Of a stretch of DNA of 64,000 nucleotides, positions 55,212 to 64,000 are shown piece by piece (positions within the stretch are counted from its first letter, which is position 1; each line of letters begins with the position of its first letter). The stretch is from NCBI GenBank assembly GCA_963701815.1, contig CAVPBN010000031.1:1-64000 (forward strand). Reading direction: 5' to 3'. This stretch comes from AP-15 sp963701815 (GTDB taxonomy: Bacteria; Pseudomonadota; Alphaproteobacteria; ATCC43930; CGMCC-115725). The notes under the pieces are model-generated. The model worked only from the letters and a program-made list of their open reading frames with translations, searched no databases and was not told the origin of the DNA. Made by a program: the position numbers and the translations under genes.

Positions 55212-56276
55212 ATGCTGCCGATTTCGAACTACTCTTGCTGACGTAGACACCTTGTGCGGGTACCTTATTACGAAGCCGACAGGGGCCACCGGTGCCGAAG
55301 CAAAGGCTGTTCTGGACGAAAAAGTCCTCGATGGTCGCAAGCTATCCTGCAATGAAAACCTGGGGTTTGATCGAGGAACATACGGCGAAAAAAATGCGCC
55401 TTACGGAGCGCGGACGCCTCGTTTCCAAAGACAAGGGAGCAAAACGGTCGCAAGCTTTGAAAGAGGCAGTAGGGTCTATTCGCTCCTATGTCTCAATTAT
55501 CGCACGCGCCGTCCACCGTAATCAACATACTTTTACCGGAACCGAGGTTGCAGCTCACTGGCACCAACATTTTAGAGACGATGCGTCAGACAGCGACAGG
55601 GATCCTGAATGATCAAGCTGTGTGCTTTTTTCAGGTCGCTGAGGGTGCTGATCTCGGTAAGCTTATAATGGGTCGGAAGGGACAACCGACCAGGTTTGTC
55701 TTCGATGAACTGAATGCTCATGCGTTCGTCACCAACAGCGAACTAGCGGCGAACGTAGAGGACGAGGCTGTAAGCCAAAGCGGTTCGATACAGCCACCAC
55801 CGGTTGCCAATATTCTTGACTTTGGAAATCAGGACGCCTGAGAAACTACCGCAACCTGGCAATAGAGTATTCATTACTCACGGCAAAAACAGTAAGATAC
55901 TTGAACAAGTTAAGGAGCTTGTCGCGTTTGGCAAGTTTGAGGCAGTGGTCGCGCAAGAACGCGAAACGTCTGCGAAGCCAGTGCCAGACAAAGTCATGGA
56001 CGAGATGCGGTCATGCCATGCTGCAGTGATCCATGTTGGGCTTGAGGGAGTCTTATTGATAGCGAGGGGAACGAGCATCCGCAGGTCAACGAAAACGTTC
56101 TGATCGAGATCGGAGCGGCGATGGCCCTTTACGGGAGGCAGTTCATCTTGTTGGTCGAAGACGGCGTCAAGCTGCCTTCTAATCTTCAGGGCCTTTATGA
56201 ATGTCGGTATTCGGGTGATGGGCTGAATATGCCGGCTACGATGAAGCTTCTGAAAGCATTTAACGAATTCCGTTGA
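55212..56276 (+). CDS. Winged-helix plus TIR-like (PF10137-type) protein, broken by frameshifts
   Basis: Composite of about 350 codons. The N-terminal third looks like a winged-helix segment (SSMVASYPAMKTWGLIEEHT, then MRLTERGRLVSKD). A middle part (TGILNDQAVCFFQVAEGADL) follows. The C-terminal third is a TIR-like nucleotide-binding domain of the type found in CAP12/Pycsar effectors: NRVFITHGKNSKILEQVKEL, PVPDKVMDEMRSCHAAVIHVG, VLIEIGAAMALYGRQFILLV, VKLPSNLQGLYECRYSG. Frames change near 55310, 55530, 55840 and 56056. TIR domains of this type often hydrolyse NAD+ on activation in anti-phage defence. The start codon is uncertain. Composition is clearly AT-richer than the chromosome, suggesting transfer. 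Confidence 0.6.
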
Positions 56277-56315
56277 TTTGAGGCAGCGGGAGGTTCCAAG
56301 AGGGTAGTACCAATA

Positions 56316-57396
56316 ATGTCTAAGGTCAGCGAAGCCGAAGCTAAGGCCCTGGGAGAGGCAGGTCCGCTTCTTCGTTTCGCTGCGGAACATGTGCGGGAGT
56401 TACAGCCCGACCTAAGCCTAGCGATCGCGGAAGCGCGTATTGCCGACGAAAATGATGCGTGGACCCCTGAAATCTCAGAGAAATTCTGGACCGCATTCGC
56501 AAAATTATGCAACCTGATTTCAGCCAACTACTATGGATTGTCTTGCGGCGGCGCATCGTAACATCAGCGCTTACCGACTGTGGCTCACGGGCGGTGCGGC
56601 AAGAAAGATATCTCTCGCTGACGATTGTCAAGGCGATATTTAATTGCACTATTTTTCCTCATAATTCCGCTAGTATTACTGCAATTGTATGTATGGACTT
56701 GTAACAATTTATCTAAAAGAATTGAAGATCTTGCTACAGCAAACAAGACCCGCTTTGTGGCGTTGTCGGATCAATTCATCTCCTTAACCGCTGCAACGAG
56801 CGAAAGTGGGCACTTATGGACGCCCGACGAGGGGGCAAGAGGTAATAAAATTACAAACGAATCGTTAGATCTGACCTCAGATATAAATAGAATGCTGTAT
56901 GAGGCCAACATGCTGGCGAAGGTGTCGATACCGTTTTATTCAGACAAGGTGGAAATCGGCCCCGATGTTGCCCTCGACCCTTTAGACACCGGCCTCTGGT
57001 TCAAATCATTCCGAAAAGCTGCGGATCGCCTCACTCGAGCGCAAACCGTAGTGTTGAGCGTTCAGGAAAGGGCTAACCTCGCAATTGGGATTGTTAACTC
57101 TTTTATCTTGCCCGTATTGTTTGGTGTAGCGGGGGCTATGGCGTATGTAATTCGAGCAATCTCAGATCAGATTAGAAGCACCACTTTTTCGCAAAGCTCT
57201 CCGATTTGGCACTTTATGCGGGTTTCGTTGGGTGCCCTATGGGTGCCGTGATTGGTCTATTTAACCCATTATCAGCCAACTGACTTTCCCCCCCCTCGCG
57301 TTGGCGTTCCTAGCTGGGTACGGAGTGGAGGCTATTTTTTCGATGTTTGATGGCCTGATAGGAAATTCCGCCAACCCACGCCCACAAGGGAAGTGA
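56316..57396 (+). CDS. Membrane protein of unknown function next to TIR-like gene (frameshifted)
   Basis: About 360 codons in pieces: a soluble N-terminus (SEAEAKALGEAGPLLRFAAE), a membrane helix (YLIALFFLIIPLVLLQLYVW), an extracytoplasmic or coiled region of about 130 residues, then helices FILPVLFGVAGAMAYVIRAI and LALAFLAGYGVEAIFSMFDG. Frames change near 56523, 56612, 57240 and at a run of eight C at 57288-57295. I do not recognise a named family. It begins 39 bases after the TIR-like gene and shares its AT-rich composition, so the two probably form one unit, possibly effector and membrane partner. Confidence 0.55.
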
Positions 57397-57417
57397 TGTC
57401 TGATCATCCAGTCGGTC

Positions 57418-57468
57418 TCAAAACTTGACGCCACGCCAGCGATGCTGGACCGAATACTGGACCCTCAT
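57418..57468 (-). pseudogene. Stub of a toxin gene downstream of the antitoxin
   Basis: ATG 57468 overlaps the stop of the antitoxin-like gene by four bases (ATGA), the layout of relBE/parDE-type pairs, but only 16 codons (MRVQYSVQHRWRGVKF) remain before TGA at 57418-57420. The toxin body is missing, cut at the right edge of the AT-rich insert. The toxin identity is inferred from position alone. Confidence 0.35.
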
Positions 57469-57688
57469 GCCCGCCGGAACAGGGCGAAGGTCGCCTTGAC
57501 TTCCTCCTCGTTCGCGGTTTCCCCGGCAAGCCTTCGTCGATTGCTGCCAATTCGTCTGGCGTGGCGTCGTATTCGGTGCCAGCGAGTTCTGCCTCGATTT
57601 CGAGGGCAAGTTCTGCCAGCTCCTGTTGGCGGGCTTCCGGCCAGGTCGGAACCCGTTTCCATACCGCCTTAACCTGATCCTTTGTCAT
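57465..57688 (-). CDS. Small antitoxin-like protein (frameshifted)
   Basis: About 74 residues: MTKDQVKAVWKRVPTWPEAR, ELALEIEAELAGTEYDATPDEL, AAIDEGL and, in another frame from about 57520, ETANEEEVKATFALFRRA. I recognise it as one of the short helical antitoxin-like proteins (MTKDQV... with a ...DEG... tail) that precede RelE/ParE-type toxins in Alphaproteobacteria. The toxin is reduced to a stub. No DNA-binding motif is certain. Confidence 0.5.
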
Positions 57689-57734
57689 CGCGCGCCTGAT
57701 CCTGGCCGGCCCGTCTTCGGACGATGCCTCAAAT

Positions 57735-59193
57735 TTACCGGTCGATGCCGCCCATGCAGAGGTATTTGACTTCGAGGAATTCCTCGATGCCGTATTTCGA
57801 GCCTTCGCGGCCGATGCCGCTTTCCTTCATGCCGCCGAAGGGCGCGATCTCGGTCGAGATGATGCCTTCGTTGATGCCGACGATGCCGTATTCGAGCGCC
57901 TCGGCGACGCGCCAGATGCGGCCGATGTCGCGGCTGTAGAAATAGGCGGCGAGGCCGAATTCGGTGTCGTTGGCCATCTTGACCGCCTCGGCCTCGCTCT
58001 TGAAGCGGTAGAGCGGCGCGACCGGGCCGAAGGTCTCCTCCCTGGTGATGATCATGTCGGTCGTCACATCGGTCAACACGGTCGGCTCGAAAAAGCTGCC
58101 GCCCGAGCGCGCTGCGCTGGCCGCCGATCACCACCTTGGCGCCCTTTTTGACCGCGTCGGCGATGTGGGTCTCGACCTTCTCGACCGCCTTCATGTCGAT
58201 CAGCGGGCCGATCACCGCACCCGGCTCGAACCCGTCGGCGACCTTCATCGCCCCGGCGGTCTCGGCGAGCCGCTCGGTGAAGGCGTCGTAGACGCCGTCC
58301 TGCACCAGGATGCGGTTGGCGCAGACGCAGGTCTGCCCGGCATTGCGATATTTCGAGGCGATCGCGCCCTTGACCGCCATCTCGATATCGGCGTCGTCGA
58401 AGACGATGAACGGCGCGTTGCCGCCCAATTCGAGCGACATCTTCTTGACCGTGCCGGCGCATTGCTCCATCAGCAATTTGCCGATCTCGGTCGAGCCGGT
58501 GAAGGTCAGTTTGCGCACGGTCGGGTTCGAGGTCAGCTCGCCGCCGACCTCGTTCGCCGGGCCGGTGACGCAGGAAAACACGCCCTTCGGCACGCCGGCG
58601 CGCTCGGCCAGTTCGCACAGCGCCAGGGCCGAGAACGGGGTCGCGGTCGCCGGCTTCAGCACCATCGTGCAGCCGGCGGCGAGCGCCGGGCCGGCCTTGC
58701 GGGTGATCATCGCCGCCGGGAAATTCCACGGCGTGATCGCCGCGCAGACGCCGATCGGCTCCTTGGTGACGACGATGCGCTTGTCGGCCATATGCGCCGG
58801 GATCGTGTCGCCGTAGATGCGCTTGCCCTCCTCGCCGAACCATTCGATGAAGGCCGCGGCATAGGCGATCTCGCCCTTCGACTCGGCCAGGGGCTTGCCC
58901 TGCTCGGCGGTCATCAGCGCCGCGAGATCGTCCTGGTTCGCCATCATCAGGTCGAACCATTTGCGCAGGATCTGGGCGCGCTCCTTGGCGGTCTTGGCGC
59001 GCCAGCCGGGCAGCGCCCGGTCGGCCGCCTCGATCGCCCGGCGGGTCTCCTCCGCCCCCATCCGCGGCACCGTGCCGAGGGTTTCGCCGGTCGCCGGGTT
59101 GGTGACCGGGATCGTGCCGCGGTTCAACGCGTCGGTCCATTCGCCGTCGACATAGCATTGCTGCCGGAACAGTTTCTGGTCGTGCAACTGCAT
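57735..59193 (-). CDS. gabD: Succinate-semialdehyde dehydrogenase (NADP+) (frameshifted)
   Basis: About 485 residues, matching GabD length. It has PWNFPAAMITRKAGPALAAG, the cofactor loop FTGSTEIGKLL, the catalytic Glu in LELGGNAPFIVF and Cys in NAGQTCVCANR; the C-terminus (EETFGPVAPLYRFK, then PFGGMKESGIGREGSKYG) is in another frame. The change is near 58110, where one extra G sits in CTCGGGCGG (length 3n+1). ATG 59193 follows GGGAGG. It oxidises succinate semialdehyde to succinate in GABA degradation. Part of it is duplicated at 54480-55030. Confidence 0.9.
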
Positions 59194-59283
59194 CGCGCCT
59201 GCCTCCCTCGAGATTTACGATAGGTACGAAGCGGCCTCGGGCTTGGCAAGGCTCGCCTGGGTCCCGCGTATGAGCCGAGCGAT

Positions 59284-59664
59284 ATGATCCTCGCCGATGC
59301 GGTGCTCGCGGCGCATGTCGCGATCATCCTGTTCAACCTGTTTGGGCTGGTCGCGGTGCCGATCGGGGGCTTGCGCGGCTGGCGCTTCGTGCGGATCGGC
59401 TGGTGGCGGATCTTGCATATTCTGGCATTGGCGACGGTGGCGGCGCAGGCGCTGGCCGGACGCGCCTGCATCCTGACGATCTGGCAAGCCGGCCTCGCCG
59501 GTTCTCCGATCAGCCCGGCGCCGCTGATCGCGGGCTGGGTCGATCGGCTGATCTACTGGCCGTTGCCGCTCTGGGTGTTCGCGGCGTTCTATGTCGTCGT
59601 GTTCGGCTACACCCTCGCGCTCTTATGGCTGGTGCCGCCGCGGCGGAGATACACGCCGCGCTGA
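59284..59664 (+). CDS. DUF2784 membrane protein
   Basis: 126 residues with four hydrophobic segments and the DUF2784 pattern: ADAVLAAHVAIILFNLFGLV at the N-terminus, RIGWWRILHILALATVAAQ in the middle, then CILTIWQ. It is an inner-membrane protein of unknown function. It is divergent from gabD across 90 bases and lies 103 bases before the phosphoesterase gene. Confidence 0.82.
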   Translation: MILADAVLAAHVAIILFNLFGLVAVPIGGLRGWRFVRIGWWRILHILALATVAAQALAGRACILTIWQAGLAGSPISPAPLIAGWVDRLIYWPLPLWVFAAFYVVVFGYTLALLWLVPPRRRYTPR

Positions 59665-59767
59665 CGGCCCTTTGTCCAGGCTTCTCACAACCGTCATCAA
59701 AGCGTGATATTCGCGCGGGCTGCGGGTGACCGGCCGCCGGGAAGGCTCGGCCCGCGGCAATGGGGGA

Positions 59768-61333
59768 ATGGCGATGACGATTCTCAGGCAAAGCCGGCGC
59801 AGATTTCTCAAATCGGTCGCGGCGACCGGCGGCGGGGCGTTGCTGACCGCGCGTTTCGGCCTGCCGGCGCGGGCCGCGGCGCCCGCGGGGCCGGACCTGC
59901 AAGGGTTGCGCGACAAGATCGACCACATCGTCGTGATCTTTCAGGAGAACCGCAGCTTCGACCATTATTTCGGCGCCTATCGCCCGCCGGGCGGCGCCGC
60001 GGTCGCGAACCTGCTCGACAGGCAAGGCAATATCGACCCGCGCTTTACCGGCTTGCAGAAGAACGCGGCCGGCGCGCGCTACGAATACCTGCCGGCGCCC
60101 TATCAGGTGCCGGGCTTTGCCGATGCGCTGCTCGCCAACCGGCCGTTCCACCTTGCTCCCTACATCCCGGCCGGCGCCAACGTGCCGTGGGACCCGCAGC
60201 ACCATTTTTTCCGCATGTGGGCGCAGATGGACAATGGCGCCATGGACCGGTTCGTGGCGCTGGCGCTGACCGGAAAGCACACCCTGCTCGAAGAGGGGCC
60301 GGTGACCGATCCCGCCGAGCAGATGTTCGCCCAGTCCACACCATCGGGCGCGGTGCTCGGCTTTTACGACCGGGGCGACCTTCCCGACTATCACCGTCTG
60401 GCCGACGAGTACGTGCTGTTCGACCATTTCTTTCAGGCGATGTCGGGCGGCTCGACCGGCAACGCGCTTTATTTGGCCGCAGCGCGCTCGGCGGTCCGGC
60501 ACAACCCGCCGCCGAAAAAAATCGGCAGCCTCGACCCGCCGGTGTTCGACAAGCCCTACGACAAGGCCGGCATCATGATCAACGACCTGCCGCCGGTGAA
60601 CGGCCCGACCGAAGTGTTCATGGGGCCGCTCGACGCGAGCCCGCCGCCGGACGAGCAGACCTATCCAAATATCGGCGACCTGCTCAATGCCGCCGGGCTC
60701 AGCTGGGCCTGGTACAACGAAGGCTGGAACGCGGTCAAACCCTGGGCATTGAAGACCGCCTTCGGGCCCGGCGACGGATCGATCGTCGTTGACTCGCCTT
60801 GGATGTATTTGTCGCACCACAACCCGTTCCAGTACTACCCGAGCTGGTTCGGCAACGTCAAAGCCGGGCACATCCGCGACAGCGACGATTTTTTCGAGGA
60901 TTTGCATGCGGGGCGGCTGCCGCGGGTCTCGTTCATCAAGGCGTCGGGCGGGCATGACGAGCACCCGGCGAACTCGGCGCCGCGCTGGGGCGAAGCCTGG
61001 GTCATGCGGCTGTTGAAGGCGCTGGGCGCGAGCGCCGGTTGGGGCAGGAGTGCCGCGATCGTCACCTATGACGAGGGCGGCGGGTTGTGGGACCATGTGT
61101 CGCCGCCGCACCCCGACGCCTATGGCTGCGGCACCCGCGTGCCGGCCTTGCTGGTGGCCCCTTGGGCGCGGCGCGGCTATATCGACCACCGCGTCGCCGA
61201 CACGACCTCGGTATTGGCCTTTATCGAGGCGCGGTTCGGACTGCGGCCGCTGCAGCAGCGCGACGCCCAGGCCTACAATCTGCTCGACGGCCTCGACTTC
61301 CATCAGAAGCCGCGCCCGCCGGCCTTCGGCTGA
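59768..61333 (+). CDS. Tat-exported phosphoesterase (phospholipase C / acid phosphatase family)
   Basis: 521 residues. The N-terminus has a twin-arginine signal (SRRRFLKSVAATGGGAL) followed by an Ala-rich cleavage region. The phosphoesterase domain (PF04185) has VVIFQENRSFDHYFGAY with the metal/nucleophile motif ENRSFDHYFG, FDHFFQAMSGGSTGN, and VTYDEGGGLWDHVSPP, where the Asp, Glu and His bind metal. Members hydrolyse phospholipid head groups or phosphate monoesters in the periplasm. ATG 59768 follows GGGGGA. The substrate is unproven. Confidence 0.9.
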   Translation: MAMTILRQSRRRFLKSVAATGGGALLTARFGLPARAAAPAGPDLQGLRDKIDHIVVIFQENRSFDHYFGAYRPPGGAAVANLLDRQGNIDPRFTGLQKNAAGARYEYLPAPYQVPGFADALLANRPFHLAPYIPAGANVPWDPQHHFFRMWAQMDNGAMDRFVALALTGKHTLLEEGPVTDPAEQMFAQSTPSGAVLGFYDRGDLPDYHRLADEYVLFDHFFQAMSGGSTGNALYLAAARSAVRHNPPPKKIGSLDPPVFDKPYDKAGIMINDLPPVNGPTEVFMGPLDASPPPDEQTYPNIGDLLNAAGLSWAWYNEGWNAVKPWALKTAFGPGDGSIVVDSPWMYLSHHNPFQYYPSWFGNVKAGHIRDSDDFFEDLHAGRLPRVSFIKASGGHDEHPANSAPRWGEAWVMRLLKALGASAGWGRSAAIVTYDEGGGLWDHVSPPHPDAYGCGTRVPALLVAPWARRGYIDHRVADTTSVLAFIEARFGLRPLQQRDAQAYNLLDGLDFHQKPRPPAFG

Positions 61334-61423
61334 AAAGGCGAGCGCCGGATCCCGTGCCGGTGGCCAGCCTGGCCTTCTGCCTGTAGATTGGTGCGGGCAT
61401 AAACCGGTCGGCGGGAGGGCGCG

Positions 61424-61933
61424 ATGGCGTTGCAGGTCAGACGGATCGTCACCGGACACGACGCAGACGGCAAGGCGATCGTCACCACCGACGAGCGCCT
61501 GACCGCGGTGCCGCGGCTCAACCGGCCGCATATTTCGGGCTGCGAAATCTGGTCGACCGATCATATGCCGGTCGACAACTCCGCAGCCGCCGACGCGGCG
61601 CAGCGGGCCGGTTTCGTCAAACGCTACAATTATGTCGGCAGCGGCCAGGGCACGGTGGTCCGGGTCACCGAATTCGCGCCGGGCGCGCCCAAATTCATGC
61701 ACCGGACCGAGACCGTCGACTATGCGATCCTGCTGTCGGGCGAGTGCGACCTCGAATTCGACAGCGGCCAGGTCGTGCATATGAAACAAGGCGACATCTG
61801 CGTCCAGCGCGGCACGATGCATGCGTGGGTCAATACCGGTTCGGCGCCGGCGGTGTTCGCCTTCATCCTGATCGATGCCCAGCCCGCCGAGAGCGGCGGT
61901 CAGGCATTGCGCACGCATTACCCGGCGCCGTGA
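61424..61933 (+). CDS. Cupin-domain protein of a three-gene operon
   Basis: 169 residues. The cupin motif 1 reads EFAPGAPKFMHRTETVDYAILLSG, where only part of the usual HxH...E ligand set is kept (His, Glu), and motif 2 is GDICVQRGTMHAWVNTG. ATG 61424 is preceded by GGAGGG. The stop overlaps the start of the alpha/beta hydrolase by one base (TGATG), followed by the LLM oxidoreductase. The three probably degrade one organic compound, but which is not evident. Confidence 0.85.
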   Translation: MALQVRRIVTGHDADGKAIVTTDERLTAVPRLNRPHISGCEIWSTDHMPVDNSAAADAAQRAGFVKRYNYVGSGQGTVVRVTEFAPGAPKFMHRTETVDYAILLSGECDLEFDSGQVVHMKQGDICVQRGTMHAWVNTGSAPAVFAFILIDAQPAESGGQALRTHYPAP

Positions 61934-62712
61934 TGACCCGCACGATCGAAGTCGCCGGGACCGCCATCGAGGTGGTCGAGCGCGGCACTGGCCGGCCGCT
62001 GCTGTTTCTGCATGCCGGCGAGGGGCTGGGCGCTGAGCGGCCATGGCTCGATCTGCTCGCCGAGCGCTACCGGGTGATCGCGCCGAGCCATCCAGGCTGG
62101 GGTAATTCCCCGCTTATCGACGGCATGGGCTCGGTCGACGACCTCGCCTATCTCTATCTCGACCTCGCCGCCGAGTTGGGGCTGCAGGATGCGGTATTGG
62201 TCGGGGCCTGTTTTGGCGGCTGGATCGCGGCCGAGCTCATGGTGCGCTCGACGGCGCGCTTCTCCCGCCTGGTTCTGGTCGATCCGCTCGGCGTCAAATT
62301 CGGCGGCCGGGAGGCGCGCGACATCGCCGACATGCATGCGATGACTCGTGAAGAATATCTGCGGCACGCCTGGGCCGACCCGGCCAAGGGCGGCACAGAT
62401 TTCACCCGATTGCCGGAAAGCGAGCTCGCCGCCATCGTGCGCGGCCGAGAGGCCTTCGCGCTCTACGGCTGGAAGCCTTACATGCACAATCCGCGGCTCA
62501 AGCGCTGGCTGCACCGGATCGACCGGCCGACCCTGCTGCTGTGGGGCGCCGAAGATCGGATCGTCACCCCTTCCTATGGCGAAGGCTGGGCTCGCGAAAT
62601 CCCGGGTGCGCGGCTCGAAGTGATCCCCGGCGCCGGGCATTTCCCGCATTGGGAACAACCGCAAGCGTTTGTCGACAAACTCGCCGCTTTCGCGGAGGCC
62701 AACACCCGATAA
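61933..62712 (+). CDS. Alpha/beta hydrolase with a cysteine in the nucleophile elbow
   Basis: 259 residues of the alpha/beta hydrolase fold: LLFLHAGEGLG (oxyanion region), the elbow LVGACFGGWIA, LLLWGAEDRIVTP (acid Asp) and GAGHFPHWEQP (His). The nucleophile position is Cys (TGT) rather than the usual Ser, as in dienelactone hydrolase-like enzymes. It is coupled to the cupin gene upstream and followed 14 bases later by an LLM flavin oxidoreductase. It is probably a C-C or ester hydrolase in the same pathway. Confidence 0.88.
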   Translation: MTRTIEVAGTAIEVVERGTGRPLLFLHAGEGLGAERPWLDLLAERYRVIAPSHPGWGNSPLIDGMGSVDDLAYLYLDLAAELGLQDAVLVGACFGGWIAAELMVRSTARFSRLVLVDPLGVKFGGREARDIADMHAMTREEYLRHAWADPAKGGTDFTRLPESELAAIVRGREAFALYGWKPYMHNPRLKRWLHRIDRPTLLLWGAEDRIVTPSYGEGWAREIPGARLEVIPGAGHFPHWEQPQAFVDKLAAFAEANTR

Positions 62713-62725
62713 CAGGAGGGCACTC

Positions 62726-63931
62726 ATGCGCGTCTGGTATTTCTCGGAAATGGCCTACCACCCGGCGTGGGAGGAGGGGCTGAAGCGCGGCTCGTTGCGC
62801 GTGGTGTTGCCGAGCGGCAATTACGACCCGCAGATCGGCCACCGCCTGTTGAACCGCTATCTCGACGAGTTCGCGCTGTGCGACGAGGTCGGGCTCGACA
62901 TCATGGTCAACGAGCACCACAGCACCGCTACCTGCTCGACGATCTCGGTGCCGATGGCCTTGGCGATCATCGCGCGCGAGACCAAGCGCTCGCGGCTGTT
63001 GTCGCTCGGCTCGCCGATCGCCAACCGCCCCGATCCGGTGCGCGTCGCCGAGGAGATGGCGTGGCTCGACGTGTTGTCGGGCGGCAGGTTGGAGATGGGC
63101 CTCATCAAGGGCGCGGCGTACGAGATCGCCCCGGCCAACAGCAACCCGGCCAATTTGATGCGCCGCTATTGGGAGGCGCATGATCTGATCCTGAAGGCAT
63201 TGTCGACGACCGACGGCCCGTTCAACTGGGAGGGCGAATTCTTCCATTACCGCAACGTCAACATCTGGCCGCGGCCGTTGCAACAGCCGACCCCGCCGGT
63301 ATGGATGACTGGGACCAGTGTCGATACCGGGCGGATGGCGGCCGAGCGCGGCCACGTCGTCGGCACCCTGTTGTCGGGTCATGTCGCCGGACCATTATTC
63401 GCCGCCTATCGCCAGCGCGCGCAGGAGTTGGGCTGGACCGCCGGCCCCGACCGCTTTGCTTATTCCGCGGTAATCGGCGTCGGCGAGACCCGCGAGGAGG
63501 GGAGGCGCCGCGCCAATCTCGCAGCCGATTATGTGCGCACCTCGCCGGTCGTGCTCGAACCCTTCACCAACCCGCCCGGCTACAACTCGCTCGGCGCCAA
63601 TATCGCCATGCTGAAGGCGGGCGGCAAACGCGGCGGCTTTGTCCGCGACCGCGACGGCAATCCGGTCGACCACACAACCGCGACATTGGACCAATTCATG
63701 GAAAGCGCCACCGTCTTCGCCGGCACCCCCGACGATGTCTACGACCAGATCAGGGTGATGAACGACCGGGTTGGCGGCTTTGGCCATCTGCTGTTCTTTG
63801 GCCAGGGCGGTTTCCTCGACCATCAAGACACGGTCGCCAACATCACGCTGATGGCCAAAGAGGTATTGCCGCGGCTGCGCGAGTTGAACCCGGAGCCGGC
63901 GAAACCGGCCGCCGTCGCCGCGGCGGAATAG
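62726..63931 (+). CDS. LLM-class flavin-dependent oxidoreductase
   Basis: 401 residues of the bacterial luciferase-like TIM barrel: MRVWYFSEMAYHPAWEEG, MVNEHHSTATCST, LLSLGSPIANRPDPVRVAEEMAWLD-type strand and SGGRLEMGLIKG, the typical phosphate-binding area. ATG 62726 has AGGAGGG six bases upstream. Members are FMN- or F420-dependent monooxygenases or reductases. It is the third gene of the cupin/hydrolase/LLM operon. About 70 bases after it complete the window without a feature. Confidence 0.92.
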   Translation: MRVWYFSEMAYHPAWEEGLKRGSLRVVLPSGNYDPQIGHRLLNRYLDEFALCDEVGLDIMVNEHHSTATCSTISVPMALAIIARETKRSRLLSLGSPIANRPDPVRVAEEMAWLDVLSGGRLEMGLIKGAAYEIAPANSNPANLMRRYWEAHDLILKALSTTDGPFNWEGEFFHYRNVNIWPRPLQQPTPPVWMTGTSVDTGRMAAERGHVVGTLLSGHVAGPLFAAYRQRAQELGWTAGPDRFAYSAVIGVGETREEGRRRANLAADYVRTSPVVLEPFTNPPGYNSLGANIAMLKAGGKRGGFVRDRDGNPVDHTTATLDQFMESATVFAGTPDDVYDQIRVMNDRVGGFGHLLFFGQGGFLDHQDTVANITLMAKEVLPRLRELNPEPAKPAAVAAAE

Positions 63932-64000
63932 CGGCGCGCGACCGCGGGCGCGCCGATCGCCGGCCGGGGGCGGTCCGAAGCCGCGTTTCCGCCGAAGCGG

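Noticed and set aside
50663..56276. A Pycsar-type pair made of the class III cyclase and the TIR-like gene
   Set aside because: The cyclase has four membrane helices like chromosomal adenylate cyclases, lies 3.4 kb away with mazEF and other genes between, and differs in composition, so the two are not one system.
59510..62044. 844-codon open frame antisense to the phosphoesterase, cupin and hydrolase genes
   Set aside because: It crosses three well-supported genes; the low-complexity Arg/Ala/Gly protein has no recognisable domain.

Overview
The window is GC-rich chromosomal DNA from an alphaproteobacterium, most likely a Rhodospirillales- or Rhizobiales-like lineage. This rests on the grouping of rpoD, dnaG, carA, carB and greA, an ELM1-family gene, an Lrp/AsnC regulator, thiolase/DUF35 and LLM-flavin degradation genes, and GC-rich palindromic intergenic repeats. 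I cannot name a genus. One tRNA and no rRNA or CRISPR array were seen.

Layout. 0-9 kb is accessory catabolism (thiolase plus DUF35 partner, O-methyltransferase, two amidohydrolases, a galactonate-dehydratase-like enolase-superfamily enzyme) with an AbrB/PIN toxin-antitoxin pair and gene remnants. 9-12.2 kb has sthA and a DegP-like protease. 12.3-20.8 kb looks like a redox or low-oxygen block: transaldolase, Rieske-FAD reductase, MFS transporter, Crp/Fnr regulator, UDG-like protein, CBS-BON protein (with a perfect FNR/FixK-type palindrome upstream), cupin and MOSC protein. 20.8-24 kb carries a CMD/AhpD-like gene with an in-frame TGA at its CxxC motif, then a GNAT-azoreductase-FeS operon facing a MocR regulator. 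25.6-30.6 kb is a TetR-controlled RND efflux pump. 30.6-44.9 kb is housekeeping: tRNA(CAU), rpoD, dnaG, carA, an AroQ-like gene, carB, greA, an orphan ParA, CYTH-CHAD, nhaA and lrp. 45-50.2 kb has ELM1, a tandem PAP2 protein, a large protein of unknown function and a GST. 50.2-57.7 kb is a disturbed accessory zone: cyclase, mazEF, DUF2255, DinB, a vapC remnant, a partial gabD copy, and an AT-richer insert with a TIR-like gene and a membrane-protein gene. 57.7-64 kb has gabD, DUF2784, a Tat-exported phosphoesterase and a cupin / alpha-beta hydrolase / LLM oxidoreductase operon.

The most notable signal is at 20829-21377. A CMD-family reading frame is open for 183 codons except for one TGA that replaces the second Cys of CPFC. 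A 7-bp hairpin with a CGUGU loop starts 11 nt after that codon, so this is a good selenoprotein candidate.

Caution: at least a dozen genes, including essential rpoD, are split by single-base frameshifts. Sequencing or assembly indels are the simplest explanation for most of them, but indels cannot explain the CMD gene, whose two halves share one frame.
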